Part shown: piece by piece, positions 53,096 through 62,261 of the stretch
Position numbering within the stretch: the stretch's first letter is position 1
Layout: every line of letters begins with the position of its first letter
Source of the DNA: Burkholderiaceae bacterium
GTDB taxonomy: Bacteria; Pseudomonadota; Gammaproteobacteria; Burkholderiales; Burkholderiaceae_C
Direction: 5' to 3'
DNA length: 64,000 nucleotides
Assembly: GCA_913776825.1 (NCBI GenBank)
Contig: CAJYPV010000018.1
Span: 62,001-126,000, forward strand
The notes under the pieces: generated by a model
The model's input: only the letters and a program-made list of their open reading frames with translations
Told to the model about the DNA's origin: nothing
Database searches by the model: none
Made by a program: the position numbers and the translations under genes

Positions 53096-53131
53096 AAGGG
53101 CGACCGACGTGATGACACGTCGGTCGCCCTT
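53096..53131. terminator. Bidirectional terminator between cysE and slyD
   Basis: A perfect 16-bp stem (arms start AAGGGCGACCGACGTG) with a 4-base ATGA loop. A TTTTT run follows on the minus strand and a T-containing tail on the plus strand, so it can end both convergent transcripts. It is the strongest hairpin in the window. Confidence 0.88.
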
Positions 53132-53249
53132 GTCTTTGGGGTCAGGTCGGTTCAGGTCGGCTCAGTCGCGGCGCGCGGCGACAGCCGCACGCGCTCATCG
53201 ATCACCCAGCCCGAGCCGCCGCCGATCAGCCGATCAGCGGATCAGCCAA

Positions 53250-53726
53250 TCAATGATGGTGACCGTGTGCACCGTGCGCGTGGCCGTGGTCGATCTCTTC
53301 CTGCGAGGCCGCGCGCACGTCCTTGACCTTGATGCTGATCTTCAAATGCTGGCCGGCGAGCGGATGGTTGCCGTCCAGGATGACTTGATCGCCCTTGATC
53401 TTGGCCACGGTGAAGACCTTGAATTCGCCGCCTTCGGTGCGGACTTCCAGTTGGCCGCCGACCTTCACGCCGGGCGGGAAGTCCTTCTTGGCGATGGTGA
53501 TCATCAGTTCCTCATCGCGCTCGCCGAAGCCGGTGGCCGGCGTCAGTTCCAGCACGGTCTGGAAGCCCTTTTCCTGGCCTTCCAGCGCCGATTCGACCAC
53601 CGGCAGCGTGTTGCCATAGCCGCCGATCAGCAGCGCCATCGGCTCGTCGGTCTTTTCGATGACGCGGCCCAGCTTGTCCGAGACCTTCAGTTCGACGGTC
53701 GCGATGGTGTCTTTGGTGATTTTCAT
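53250..53726 (-). CDS. slyD: FKBP-type peptidyl-prolyl isomerase SlyD
   Basis: 158 residues with the SlyD plan: an FKBP domain (ELKVSDKLGRVIEKTDEP, LIGGYGNTLPVVESALEGQ, and LDGNHPLAGQHL) interrupted by an IF chaperone insert (about 70-125). It has a His-rich metal-binding tail (DHGHAHGAHGHHH) shorter than that of the Escherichia coli protein. It isomerises prolyl bonds and can deliver nickel. Start MKITKDTIATV is standard. Confidence 0.94.
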   Translation of the reverse strand: MKITKDTIATVELKVSDKLGRVIEKTDEPMALLIGGYGNTLPVVESALEGQEKGFQTVLELTPATGFGERDEELMITIAKKDFPPGVKVGGQLEVRTEGGEFKVFTVAKIKGDQVILDGNHPLAGQHLKISIKVKDVRAASQEEIDHGHAHGAHGHHH

Positions 53727-53793
53727 GAGCGAGAAATAAGTCGGTTCAGTCGTGAAAGGGGGCGCGCGTCGAGGCGACGGCGCCCCAGTGAGC

Positions 53794-54414
53794 TCAGCCC
53801 TGGCGCGCGGGCCGACGGGCGGTTTTGGGTCGGAAGGCAGCGCAGACCTCGTCCCGGGTTTCCAGGTAGGGGCCGCCGATCAGGTCGATGCAATACGGCA
53901 CCGCCGCGAAGATGCCGGAGGCGGCCGCATGGCCCGACAGCGTTTCCGCGATCGCCTTCGGCTGGCCGGGCAGATTGATGATCAGCGCACGGCCGCGGAT
54001 CACCGCCACCTGCCGCGACAGGATGGCGGTCGGCACGAAATGCAGCGAAATCTGGCGCATCTGCTCGCCGAATCCGGGCATCTCGCGATCCGCCACATCC
54101 AGCGTCGCTTCGGGCGTCACATCCCGCGGCGACGGGCCGGTGCCGCCGGTGGTCAACACCAGGTCGCAGGCCGCGTCGTCGACCAGCTCGCGCAGGGTGC
54201 GGGCGATCTGGTCGCGTTCGTCCGGAATGAGCCGCGGCTCGAAGTGGATCGGATTGAACAGCGCGGCGCTCAGCCAGTCCTTCAACGCGGGCAGGCCCTG
54301 GTCTTCATACACGCCGGTCGACGCCCGATCGCTGATCGAGACGATGCCGATGCGCACCGGTTCGATCGGTCCGGGCTCCGTCGGCGGTGCGGACGGGTCG
54401 GGTCGATCAGTCAT
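53794..54414 (-). CDS. mog: Molybdopterin adenylyltransferase MogA/MoaB
   Basis: 206 residues from ATG 54414; a longer frame from 54774 runs inside the upstream gene. The MogA fold is shown by VRIGIVSISDRASTGVYEDQGLP, the LTTGGTGPSPRDVTPEAT substrate loop and LIINLPGQPKAIAETLSG. It adenylylates molybdopterin before molybdate insertion. It overlaps the darP stop by 8 bases, so the pair is likely one operon. The C-terminal 25 residues (FRPKTARRPARQG) are basic and extra. Confidence 0.9.
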   Translation of the reverse strand: MTDRPDPSAPPTEPGPIEPVRIGIVSISDRASTGVYEDQGLPALKDWLSAALFNPIHFEPRLIPDERDQIARTLRELVDDAACDLVLTTGGTGPSPRDVTPEATLDVADREMPGFGEQMRQISLHFVPTAILSRQVAVIRGRALIINLPGQPKAIAETLSGHAAASGIFAAVPYCIDLIGGPYLETRDEVCAAFRPKTARRPARQG

Positions 54415-55003
54415 CGTCGCGCTCGGTCGAGACGTCGTCGCTGTCGCCATCTTTCTCGTCGTCCGTCGCATCGCCGTCGTCGGTCGATCCCTTGGCGGCC
54501 AGCACATGCGCTTTGATGAACTGGAACAGCTCGCGCCAGGCGCGGCCGTTGCGCTGCTCGGGTTCCTGGGCGCGGTCCTTGCGGGCGGCGCGGATGAGGC
54601 TGCGCAGTTGCTGGACATCGACCTCATCGAAGCTGTCGATGAAGGCCTGCAGCGCGGGATCCTCGCTGACCAGCCGTTCGCGCCAGCGCTCGGCCTGATG
54701 CAGCTCCAGCGAATCCTGGGCGCGGCCGAGCTTGAATTCGGCCACCGCCTCGCGGATGGGTTCCGGATCGACATGCCGCATCAGCTTGCCGATCAGCTGC
54801 AGCAGGCGGCGCTTGCCTTCATGCGCGGTGCTGCGGCGGGCATCCCGCAGCGCATCGTTGAGCTTTTCGGGCAGGTTGAGCGCGGCGATGCGCTTTTCCG
54901 GCAGGGCGAGCAGATCGACGCCCAGGGCCTGCAGCGCGGCCATGTCGCGCTTGAGCTGGCTCTTGCTGGGGCGTTCGTCGTCGGGATCTTCGTAATCTTG
55001 CAT
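54407..55003 (-). CDS. darP: Ribosome biogenesis factor DarP (YjgA, DUF615)
   Basis: 198 residues from ATG 55003. DUF615 features are RPSKSQLKRDMAALQALG, LNDALRDARRSTAHEGKRR and LQLIGKLMRHVD. An Asp-rich acidic tail (DDGDATDDEKDGDSDDVS) ends it. The Escherichia coli homologue assists late maturation of the 50S subunit. Divergent pairing with pmbA across 154 bases is conserved in betaproteobacteria. An earlier start at 55159 would overlap pmbA and is unlikely. Confidence 0.9.
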   Translation of the reverse strand: MQDYEDPDDERPSKSQLKRDMAALQALGVDLLALPEKRIAALNLPEKLNDALRDARRSTAHEGKRRLLQLIGKLMRHVDPEPIREAVAEFKLGRAQDSLELHQAERWRERLVSEDPALQAFIDSFDEVDVQQLRSLIRAARKDRAQEPEQRNGRAWRELFQFIKAHVLAAKGSTDDGDATDDEKDGDSDDVSTERDDD

Positions 55004-55157
55004 GGGGGAAAGGTCAGAAGCCCCGACCGAGAGGGTGGGGGCATAGCGCCCGTATGATAGTCGCCACCCTGTCGTCCTCGACCGCGACCCTGTCCGCGCC
55101 AGCGGTTTTCGCACCGCGCCGGACCCGTCGCCCGACCCATCACCAGAGACCGTATTC

Positions 55158-56525
55158 ATGAGCCAAGCCGAGCAAGGATTCGCCTATAGCCAGGACCAGT
55201 TCCGACAGTTGATCGAGGATGTGCTGGCGGAAGCCAAACAACTCGGCGCGTCGGACGCCGGCGCGGAGGTGTCCGAAGGCAGCGGCATGTCGGTGTCGGT
55301 GCGCCGCGGTGACCTGGAGAACGTCGAGCGCAACCGCGACAAGTCGCTGGGCATCTCGGTCTACCTGGGCCAGCGCCGCGGCAATGCCAGCACCTCCGAC
55401 TTCTCGCCCAAGGCGCTGAAGGACACGGTGCGCGCCGCCTACGACATCGCCCGCTTCACCGCCGAAGATGAATTCGCCGGTCTGCCCGATGAGCAGGATC
55501 TGTCGCTCGATGAAGCCGCCCGGCCGGCGCTGGACCTGTTCCACCCATGGGCGATCACCGCCGAGCAGGCCGCCGAGCTGGCGCTGCGCTGCGAGGACGC
55601 GGCGCTGCAGACCGATCCGCGCATCACCAATTCCGAAGGTGCGGCGGTGTCGGCGCAGCAGTCTCATTTCTTCACGGGCAATTCGCGCGGTTTCCGGGGC
55701 GGTTATGCCAGCTCACGGCATTCGATTTCGGTCGCGCCGATCGCCGGTCGTGGCGCCGGCATGGAACGCGATGCCTGGTACAGCTCGATGCGCGACGCCG
55801 CCGACCTGGCCAGCGCCGAATCCGTCGGCCGATATGCGGCCGAGCGCGCGCTGGCGCGGCTGAAGGGCCGCAAGGTCAAGACGGCCACGGTGCCGGTGCT
55901 GTTCGAATCGCCGGTGGCCGTCGGCTTGCTGGGTGCGCTGGTGCAGGCCGTCAGCGGCGGTGCGCTGTATCGGCGCGCCACCTTCCTACTCGACAGCCTG
56001 GATCAGCAGATCTTCGCGCCCCACATCGAAGTGGTGGAGGACCCGCATGTGCTCAAGGGCAAGGCCAGCGCGCCCTTCGATGATGAAGGCGTGATCACCC
56101 GTCCGCGCACCGTTGTGGATGCGGGCGTGCTCAAGGGCTATTTCCTGAGCACCTATTCCGCCCGCAAGCTGGGCCTGCGCACCACCGGCCATGCCGGCGG
56201 CTCGCACAACCTGGTGATGCGCAGCCGCGCCACCGCGCCGGGCGACGATCTGCCCACCATGTTGCGCCGTCTGGGCACCGGTCTGTTCGTGACCGAGCTG
56301 ATGGGGCAGGGCGTCAATTACGTCACCGGTGACTATTCGCGCGGCGCGAGCGGCTACTGGGTCGAGAACGGCGAAATCGCCTTCCCGGTCAATGAAGTGA
56401 CGATCGCCGGCAACCTGAAGGACATGTTCCAGCAGATCGTCGGCATCGGCTCAGATGCCTACACCTTGGGCGGCAAGACCATCGGATCGCTGTTGCTGCC
56501 GCAGATGAAGCTGGCCGGCTCCTGA
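55158..56525 (+). CDS. pmbA: Metalloprotease PmbA/TldE
   Basis: 455 residues, the normal length. Family stretches are GAEVSEGSGMSVSVRRGDLE, NVERNRDKSLGISVYLGQRR, LRTTGHAGGSHNLVMR, VTELMGQGVNYVTGDYSRG and ASGYWVENGEIAFPVNEVTI. With TldD it forms a heterodimeric protease acting in microcin maturation, CcdA turnover and peptide processing. TldD is not in the window. The non-catalytic nature of PmbA (no HEXXH) fits what is seen here. Confidence 0.95.
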   Translation: MSQAEQGFAYSQDQFRQLIEDVLAEAKQLGASDAGAEVSEGSGMSVSVRRGDLENVERNRDKSLGISVYLGQRRGNASTSDFSPKALKDTVRAAYDIARFTAEDEFAGLPDEQDLSLDEAARPALDLFHPWAITAEQAAELALRCEDAALQTDPRITNSEGAAVSAQQSHFFTGNSRGFRGGYASSRHSISVAPIAGRGAGMERDAWYSSMRDAADLASAESVGRYAAERALARLKGRKVKTATVPVLFESPVAVGLLGALVQAVSGGALYRRATFLLDSLDQQIFAPHIEVVEDPHVLKGKASAPFDDEGVITRPRTVVDAGVLKGYFLSTYSARKLGLRTTGHAGGSHNLVMRSRATAPGDDLPTMLRRLGTGLFVTELMGQGVNYVTGDYSRGASGYWVENGEIAFPVNEVTIAGNLKDMFQQIVGIGSDAYTLGGKTIGSLLLPQMKLAGS

Positions 56526-56643
56526 TCCGGCGTGGCGGCGGTGGCGCTCGTCGGGGCGCCACGGCGTCCGCTGCAGGCTTCGTCGGCCTCTGGCGCTGTC
56601 GCGGCTGATTGCGGGTCATTGCGGCGGTTCACTGCGGCGTAGC

Positions 56644-56676
56644 GCGAATTCGGGGCCGGCGACGGCCCCGATTCGC
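56644..56676. terminator. Hairpin between pmbA and the solute-binding protein gene
   Basis: A 14-bp stem with one bulged T: GCGAA plus TCGGGGCCG pairs with CGGCCCCGA plus TTCGC, closed by a GCGA tetraloop. It directly abuts the stop codon of the minus-strand gene and lies 118 bases after pmbA. There is no T-run. Possible terminator or mRNA end protector for both. Confidence 0.55.
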
Positions 56677-58296
56677 TTACTTGACCGTGGCCCAGCGCAG
56701 CTCAAACCAGTTGTCCGGGCGATGCTGCACCGTCACGTTCTGGCGGGTGGCCCACGGGATCATCTGGCGATGCAGCGGGATCAGGTGGACCTGCGCCTTG
56801 AATTCGGCCAGCGCCTCCTTGATCAACGCCTGACGCTTCGCGGGATCGGCCTCGACGCTGGACGCTGCGGCCAGCGCATCGAACTTGTCATCCCGCCAAT
56901 TGCCAAAGTTGTAGTTGCCCACCGCCTTGTCGCCGCGGTTGCGAAGCACCGGCGTGATCAGGGTTTCCGCATCGGTGATGGTGCCGCCCCAGCCGTAGAG
57001 GTACAGGCTGGTGTCGAGCTTCTCCAGCTTGGGGAACATCAGCACCCGCGGCTGCGCATTCACCTTGACCTTGATCTTCAGCTGCGCCCACATCGAGGCC
57101 AGCGCCAGGCAGATTTCTTCGTCGTTGATGTAGCGGTTGTTGGGGCAGTCCAGCGTCACCTCGAAACCGTCGGCGAAGCCGGCGTCCGCCATCAGCTTGC
57201 GGGCGGCGGCCATGTCGTGGGGCAGGCGGGCTTCGAGCTGCGGGTCATTGAAAGCGCCAAGCGGCGAGGGCGTCAGCCCGCCGGTGGGCGCGCTCAGCCC
57301 GTTCATCAGCTTGGTGCGGATGGCGTTGATGTCGATCGCCTGATAGAGCGCCTGGCGTACCCGCAGGTCCTTGAACGGGTTCTTGTCGCCCGGAACCTTG
57401 CCATAGAGCAGCTTGTCGCGGCCCTGATCCATGCCGATGAAGATCAGCCGGTTCTCCGGACCCTCCAACACCTTCACGCCGGCGGTCTGCTTCAGCCGCG
57501 GGATGTCGCGCGGCGCCGGATCGACGACGAAATCGATCTCGCCCGAGACCAGCGCGGCGAGCCGTGTGGCGTCGTTGCCGATCGGCGTGTAGACCGCGTC
57601 CTGGACATTGCCGTCGAACTTGCCCCACCAGTTCGGATTGCGCTTGAAGGTGGTGCGCACGCCGGGCTGGCGCTCGACCAGCATGTAGGGACCGGTGCCG
57701 TTGGCATGGGTCGCGGCGTAGGTTTCTTCCTTGTCCTTGAAGCTCTGCGGCTTGGTGACCTTGTGCTGCTCGCTCCAGCGGCGGCTCATGATGAACAGCG
57801 TGTCCAGGTGCTGCAGGAAGATCGGATTGACCTTGTCGAGCTGGAATTCCACCGTGTGGTCGTCGATCTTGCGCGGCGTGCCGACCGCCTGCGCATAGAC
57901 GCTGATCTGCGAGTTCGGATCCTTCGCCCGCTGGATCGAGAACACCACGTCGTCGGCGGTGAACGGGCTGCCGTCATGGAATTTCACGCCCTGGCGCAGC
58001 TTGAGCCGCCACAGCGTGGGCTTGACCTGCGTCCATTCGGTGGCCAGGCCCGGCACGATGTTGAGCTGCGCATCGCGTGACACCAGCCGCTCGTAGGTCT
58101 GACCATTGATCGAGTTGGTGAGGATCTCGTTCTGCGAATGCGGATCGGCGGTCTGCATGTCGCCCTGGCTGGACCAGCGCAGGGTCTGTGCGGGGCAGGC
58201 GACGGCAACCAGCAGGGCCGCGCTGGCGACCGCGCCGGGCAGCCAGGCACGCAGGGTGGGGCGGAAGTCGGCGCGGTGGACGTTTGTCAGGGTCAT
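56677..58296 (-). CDS. ABC transporter substrate-binding protein, peptide/dipeptide type (SBP_bac_5)
   Basis: 539 residues from ATG 58296, giving a signal peptide ending near LVAVACPAQ. Frame sequence upstream to 58413 is Pro/Arg-rich and unlikely to be coding. Family 5 features are LRWSSQGDMQTADPHSQNEI, TYERLVSRDA, LRQGVKFHDGSPFTADDVVF, KRNPNWW and LRVRQALYQAIDINAI. It binds a peptide or similar oligomer in the periplasm. No permease or ATPase genes are adjacent, so it is an orphan here. It is divergent from ettA (gap 340 bases, no gene seen). Confidence 0.9.
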   Translation of the reverse strand: MTLTNVHRADFRPTLRAWLPGAVASAALLVAVACPAQTLRWSSQGDMQTADPHSQNEILTNSINGQTYERLVSRDAQLNIVPGLATEWTQVKPTLWRLKLRQGVKFHDGSPFTADDVVFSIQRAKDPNSQISVYAQAVGTPRKIDDHTVEFQLDKVNPIFLQHLDTLFIMSRRWSEQHKVTKPQSFKDKEETYAATHANGTGPYMLVERQPGVRTTFKRNPNWWGKFDGNVQDAVYTPIGNDATRLAALVSGEIDFVVDPAPRDIPRLKQTAGVKVLEGPENRLIFIGMDQGRDKLLYGKVPGDKNPFKDLRVRQALYQAIDINAIRTKLMNGLSAPTGGLTPSPLGAFNDPQLEARLPHDMAAARKLMADAGFADGFEVTLDCPNNRYINDEEICLALASMWAQLKIKVKVNAQPRVLMFPKLEKLDTSLYLYGWGGTITDAETLITPVLRNRGDKAVGNYNFGNWRDDKFDALAAASSVEADPAKRQALIKEALAEFKAQVHLIPLHRQMIPWATRQNVTVQHRPDNWFELRWATVK

Positions 58297-58636
58297 GGTC
58301 AGGGCTTCTCCATCTATCGACGGGCGCGGCGCGAACCCGGATCGGGCGGCGGCGCCGGGGCGCGAGGGGCGGGCGGGGGTCTGAAAGGCCTGCCGAGGCC
58401 GTCCCTTGGGCAAGCGAAATGCCTTGCCCGAGGGCGTTCGAGTTTAGAGGCAGGGATGGAAGCTGCGACAATGTCATGTTGCGGGCCGGATGTCTGGCGA
58501 GCTGGATGTGGTGGTCGCGCCCCCGGGGCCGTCGTCACGCAGCGCTGTCGTCGCCGCGATGGTCCCCGCTGTCGACCATCCGCCCATCCCAGGGTCCGCC
58601 CCCTTTCACCCACGAACCGAGCAGAGTCCATCCGCC

Positions 58637-60301
58637 ATGGCCCAATACGTCTTCTCGATGAACCGCGTCAACAAGACGGTTCCCCCCAAACGCCACATCC
58701 TCAAGGACATCTCGCTGTCCTTCTTCCCCGGCGCCAAGATCGGCGTGCTGGGCTTGAACGGTTCCGGCAAGTCGACGCTGCTGAAGATCATGGCCGGCGT
58801 CGACAAGGAAATCGAAGGCGAAGCGGTCCCGATGCCCGGCATCAAGATCGGCTATCTGGAGCAGGAGCCCAAGCTCAATCCGGACCAGACCGTTCGTGAA
58901 GCGGTGGAAGAGGGCATCGGCGGCGTGCTGGCGGCCAAGAAGCGCCTGGACGAGGTCTATGCCGCCTATGCCGAGCCGGACGCCGACTTCGACGCCCTGG
59001 CCGCCGAGCAGGGCGAGCTGGAAGCCATCATCGCCGCCGCCGGTTCCGAGAACACCGACCTGCAGCTGGAACTGGCCGCCGACGCCCTGAACCTGCCGCC
59101 CTGGGATGCCAACATCGGCGTGCTCTCCGGCGGTGAAAAGCGCCGGGTCGCGCTGTGCCGCCTGCTGCTGTCCAAGCCCGACATGCTGCTGCTGGACGAA
59201 CCGACCAACCACTTGGACGCCGAATCCGTCGAATGGCTGGAGCAGTTCCTGCAGCGCTTCCCCGGCACCGTGGTGGCCATCACCCACGATCGCTACTTCC
59301 TGGACAACGCCGCCGAGTGGATCCTGGAACTGGACCGTGGCCACGGCATTCCCTGGAAGGGCAACTATTCCGACTGGCTGGACCAGAAGGAACGCCGCCT
59401 GGAGCAGGAACAGAAGTCCGAGGACGCCCGCGCCAAGGCGATGAAGGAAGAACTGAAGTGGGTGCGCTCCAATGCGAAGGGCCGTCAGGCCAAGAGCAAG
59501 GCGCGTCTGGCCCGCTTCGAGGAACTGAGCGACGTCGAATACCAGAAGCGCAACGAAACCAACGAAATCTTCATCCCCGTGGCCGAGCGCCTGGGCAATG
59601 AAGTGATCGAGTTCGAAGGCGTGACCAAGAGCTTCGGCGACCGCGTGCTGATCGACAACCTGTCGTTCAAGGTGCCGCCCGGCGCGATCGTCGGCATCAT
59701 CGGCCCGAACGGCGCCGGCAAGTCGACCCTGTTCCGCATGATCCAGGGCGTGGAGCAACCGGACACCGGCACCGTCAAGATCGGCAAGACCGCCAAGCTC
59801 GCGTTCGTCGACCAGAGCCGTCAAAGCCTGGACGCCAACAAGACGGTGTGGGAAGACGTCTCCGGCGGCCTGGACAACATCATCGTCGGCAAGTTCGTGA
59901 TGCCGTCGCGCGCCTACATCGGCCGGTTCAACTTCAAGGGCAACGACCAGCAGAAGATGGTCGGCCAGCTCTCCGGTGGTGAGCGCGGTCGTCTGCACCT
60001 GGCCAAGACCCTGGCCCAGGGCGGCAACGTGCTGATGCTGGACGAACCGTCGAACGACCTGGACGTCGAAACCCTGCGCGCGCTGGAAGAAGCGCTGCTG
60101 GAGTTCGGTGGCTCGGCGATGGTGATCTCCCACGATCGCTGGTTCCTGGACCGCATCTGCACCCACATCCTGGCCTGCGAAGGCGATTCGCAGTGGTTCT
60201 TCTTCGACGGCAACTTCCACGAGTACGAAGCCGACAAGAAGAAGCGTCTGGGTGAAGAAGGCGCGCGTCCGAAGCGCGTGCGCTTCAAGCCGATCACCTG
60301 A
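58637..60301 (+). CDS. ettA: Energy-dependent translational throttle protein EttA (ABC-F)
   Basis: 554 residues from ATG 58637 (begins MAQYVFSMNRVNKTVPPKR); the frame extends upstream without conserved sequence. It has two ABC ATPase domains with Walker A motifs GLNGSGKST and GPNGAGKST, signatures LSGGEKRRVAL and LSGGERGRLHL, and Walker B motifs LLLDEPTNHLD and LMLDEPSNDLD. The linker (about 240-310) is rich in Glu/Lys/Arg, and the toe and arm segments of EttA are recognisable. It binds the ribosomal E site and gates entry into elongation by the ADP:ATP ratio. Confidence 0.95.
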   Translation: MAQYVFSMNRVNKTVPPKRHILKDISLSFFPGAKIGVLGLNGSGKSTLLKIMAGVDKEIEGEAVPMPGIKIGYLEQEPKLNPDQTVREAVEEGIGGVLAAKKRLDEVYAAYAEPDADFDALAAEQGELEAIIAAAGSENTDLQLELAADALNLPPWDANIGVLSGGEKRRVALCRLLLSKPDMLLLDEPTNHLDAESVEWLEQFLQRFPGTVVAITHDRYFLDNAAEWILELDRGHGIPWKGNYSDWLDQKERRLEQEQKSEDARAKAMKEELKWVRSNAKGRQAKSKARLARFEELSDVEYQKRNETNEIFIPVAERLGNEVIEFEGVTKSFGDRVLIDNLSFKVPPGAIVGIIGPNGAGKSTLFRMIQGVEQPDTGTVKIGKTAKLAFVDQSRQSLDANKTVWEDVSGGLDNIIVGKFVMPSRAYIGRFNFKGNDQQKMVGQLSGGERGRLHLAKTLAQGGNVLMLDEPSNDLDVETLRALEEALLEFGGSAMVISHDRWFLDRICTHILACEGDSQWFFFDGNFHEYEADKKKRLGEEGARPKRVRFKPIT

Positions 60302-60422
60302 GGCGGAACGCTCGGCTGACGCTGGTGTCGGCCGGGATCGCCACGCTGGCGCGCCGCAAGCGTCGCCGGCGAGCGAGGCGATCCAGCGATTCAGCGATCC
60401 AGGTCCATTGCCCGGATCCCCG

Positions 60423-60477
60423 CGCCCGAGGCGCCCGATTGCCGCTCCAGCGGCGGTCGCGGCCCTCGGGCGTTTTT
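60423..60477 (+). terminator. Terminator after ettA
   Basis: 8-bp arms CGCCCGAG and CTCGGGCG enclose a 34-base loop that contains a smaller GCCGC/GCGGC hairpin. TTTTT follows directly. It lies about 120 bases after the ettA stop. The rest of the 547-base gap 60302-60848 shows no convincing gene. Confidence 0.65.
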
Positions 60478-60848
60478 CATGGCGGGCGCTGGCGGCGTTT
60501 TTGAGGACGTTGAGCGCTTCCCTGAAGCGGCGCGGGAGCGCGCCGATCGCGGCGATTGTGTCGACTTTGAAAAGCGCCATTCACCGATGGCCGGACTGCC
60601 GCGCAGCGACTGCGATCGATCCGGGCCGGGCTGGCGTCCTCGCCAAGCCCCGCCACAGCGCGTTTGAAGGCTGATCACCGGCGTTTCGGCTGCGGCGCAG
60701 GCTCGTCCAGCGCCGCGCTCAAGGAGCGCCGTGGCCGGTCCAGTCGCCTCAACTGTCTTTGAGGGAATTCATGTTTCTTTACGGCGCGCCCACGGCCAAC
60801 TTACCTGCGGCCGCGACGATGAACTCATCCGTCAACAAGGAGATGTTC

Positions 60849-61454
60849 ATGATGTTCACGCGATGCTCTCAAGCCTTCCGTCCGCTGCAGGCCCTCGGCC
60901 TGGCGGCTGCACTCAGCCTGAGCGCGCTCGGCGCCCAGGCCGCCGAACCCAAGGCCCCGCCCGCGGCCGAGGGACCGATGCATGGTCGTCCCGGTCACGG
61001 ACCGGATCGCGGCCCCGGTCTGCCGGGCGGCCCGATGATGATGGAGGGCCGGCTGCTGAAGGAAGTCGGTGCCACCGACGCGCAGCGCACCCAGATCAAG
61101 CAGATCGTCGACGTCGCGCGCAATGACCTGAAGGGCCAGCGCGACACCGAGCGCCAACTGCATGACCAACTGCAGGCTCAGTTCAGCGCGCCGACGATCG
61201 ACACCACCGCCATCGAGTCGCTGCGCCAGCAGATCGCCGCCCAGCATGAGGTGGTGTCCAAGCGCATGACCCAGGCCGCGATCGACGTGGCCAAGGTGCT
61301 GACGCCCGAACAGCGCGCCAAGGCGGCGGAGCTGATGAAGGCCCATCGCGCCCGCATGGAAGAGCGCTTCAAGCAGATGAAGGAACGGGGCGAGCGCGGC
61401 GGTCGCCGCGAGCGGGGCGAGGGCGCGGATCTGCCGCCGCCGTCGAGCCGTTGA
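60849..61454 (+). CDS. Spy/CpxP-like periplasmic protein
   Basis: About 201 residues with a signal peptide (LQALGLAAALSLSALGAQAA). The frame opens at 60759, but AAGGAG at 60837-60842 sits 6 bases before ATG 60849, fixing that start. After a His/Gly/Pro-rich segment (MHGRPGHGPDRGPG), an all-helical Spy-type core follows (EVGATDAQRTQIKQIVDVAR, then VLTPEQRAKAAELM, an LTxxQ motif). Arg/Glu-rich tail. Such proteins are periplasmic chaperones or metal sensors. The two-component genes start 15 bases downstream. Confidence 0.85.
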   Translation: MMFTRCSQAFRPLQALGLAAALSLSALGAQAAEPKAPPAAEGPMHGRPGHGPDRGPGLPGGPMMMEGRLLKEVGATDAQRTQIKQIVDVARNDLKGQRDTERQLHDQLQAQFSAPTIDTTAIESLRQQIAAQHEVVSKRMTQAAIDVAKVLTPEQRAKAAELMKAHRARMEERFKQMKERGERGGRRERGEGADLPPPSSR

Positions 61455-61469
61455 TCCAGGAGGCCGGCT

Positions 61470-62261
61470 ATGCTGCAGACTTTTGACGATCCAGCGGCAC
61501 GCGGCCTCGCCGATCCGGCGCGGGCGGCGGCCGTCTCTCAACGGCCCATGAATCCCCGACTGCTCCTGATCGACGATGACGCGCGCTTGACCGCCATGCT
61601 GGGCGACTACCTGCGCAATGCCGGCTTCGAGGTGAGTTTCGCCGGCTCGCTCGCCCAGGGGCGGGCCGAGCTGGAATCCGGCCAGCATGAGCTGCTGGTG
61701 CTGGACCTGATGCTGCCGGACGGCGACGGCCTCGAGTTCTGCCGTCAACTGCGCGGCGACAAGCGCTGGCGCCGTCTGCCGGTGCTGATGCTGTCGGCGC
61801 GCGGTGAGCCGATGGACCGCATCCTCGGCCTGGAACTGGGCGCGGACGACTATCTGGCCAAGCCCTTCGAGCCGCGTGAACTGCAGGCCCGCGTGAAGGC
61901 GCTGCTGCGCCGCACCGAGCCGCAGGCCATGGGCGACGAGGTGCTGCGCTTCGGCCGCCTGGAGATCGATCTGGCGGCGCGTCAGGTGCGGCTGGACGGC
62001 AATGCCTGCGATCTCACCAGCCACCAGTTCGACCTGTTGGTGGTGCTGGCCCAAAGCCCGGGCCGGGTGCTGTCGCGCGACCAGATCATGGATGCGCTCA
62101 AGGGCCATCCGCTGGAGGCCTTCGACCGGTCCATCGATGTCCACATCTCGCGCATCCGTGCCCTGATCGAGGATGACGCCAAGAACCCCCGTCGGGTGCT
62201 CACGGTCCGCGGCGCCGGCTACGTGTTCGCACGCAAGCAAGACGCCGAAGGCCTGGAGTGA
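61470..62261 (+). CDS. OmpR-family response regulator
   Basis: 263 residues. The receiver domain has the acidic pocket LLLIDDDARL, phospho-acceptor D79 (LLVLDLMLPDGDG) and the ADDYLAKPFEP lysine. A winged-helix DNA-binding domain follows (SIDVHISRIRALIEDD, VLTVRGAGYVFA). Start ATG 61470 has AGGAGG 6 bases upstream. The conserved protein begins at ATG 61548, so a 26-residue N-terminal extension may be real. Its stop overlaps the kinase start (GTGA). With the Spy-like gene this resembles CpxR/CzcR-type envelope or metal stress regulation. Confidence 0.92.
   Translation: MLQTFDDPAARGLADPARAAAVSQRPMNPRLLLIDDDARLTAMLGDYLRNAGFEVSFAGSLAQGRAELESGQHELLVLDLMLPDGDGLEFCRQLRGDKRWRRLPVLMLSARGEPMDRILGLELGADDYLAKPFEPRELQARVKALLRRTEPQAMGDEVLRFGRLEIDLAARQVRLDGNACDLTSHQFDLLVVLAQSPGRVLSRDQIMDALKGHPLEAFDRSIDVHISRIRALIEDDAKNPRRVLTVRGAGYVFARKQDAEGLE

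Noticed and set aside
60302..60848. Small genes in the ettA-Spy gap
   Set aside because: Frames there are Arg/Ala/Ser-rich with no ribosome site and overlap a terminator; not supported.
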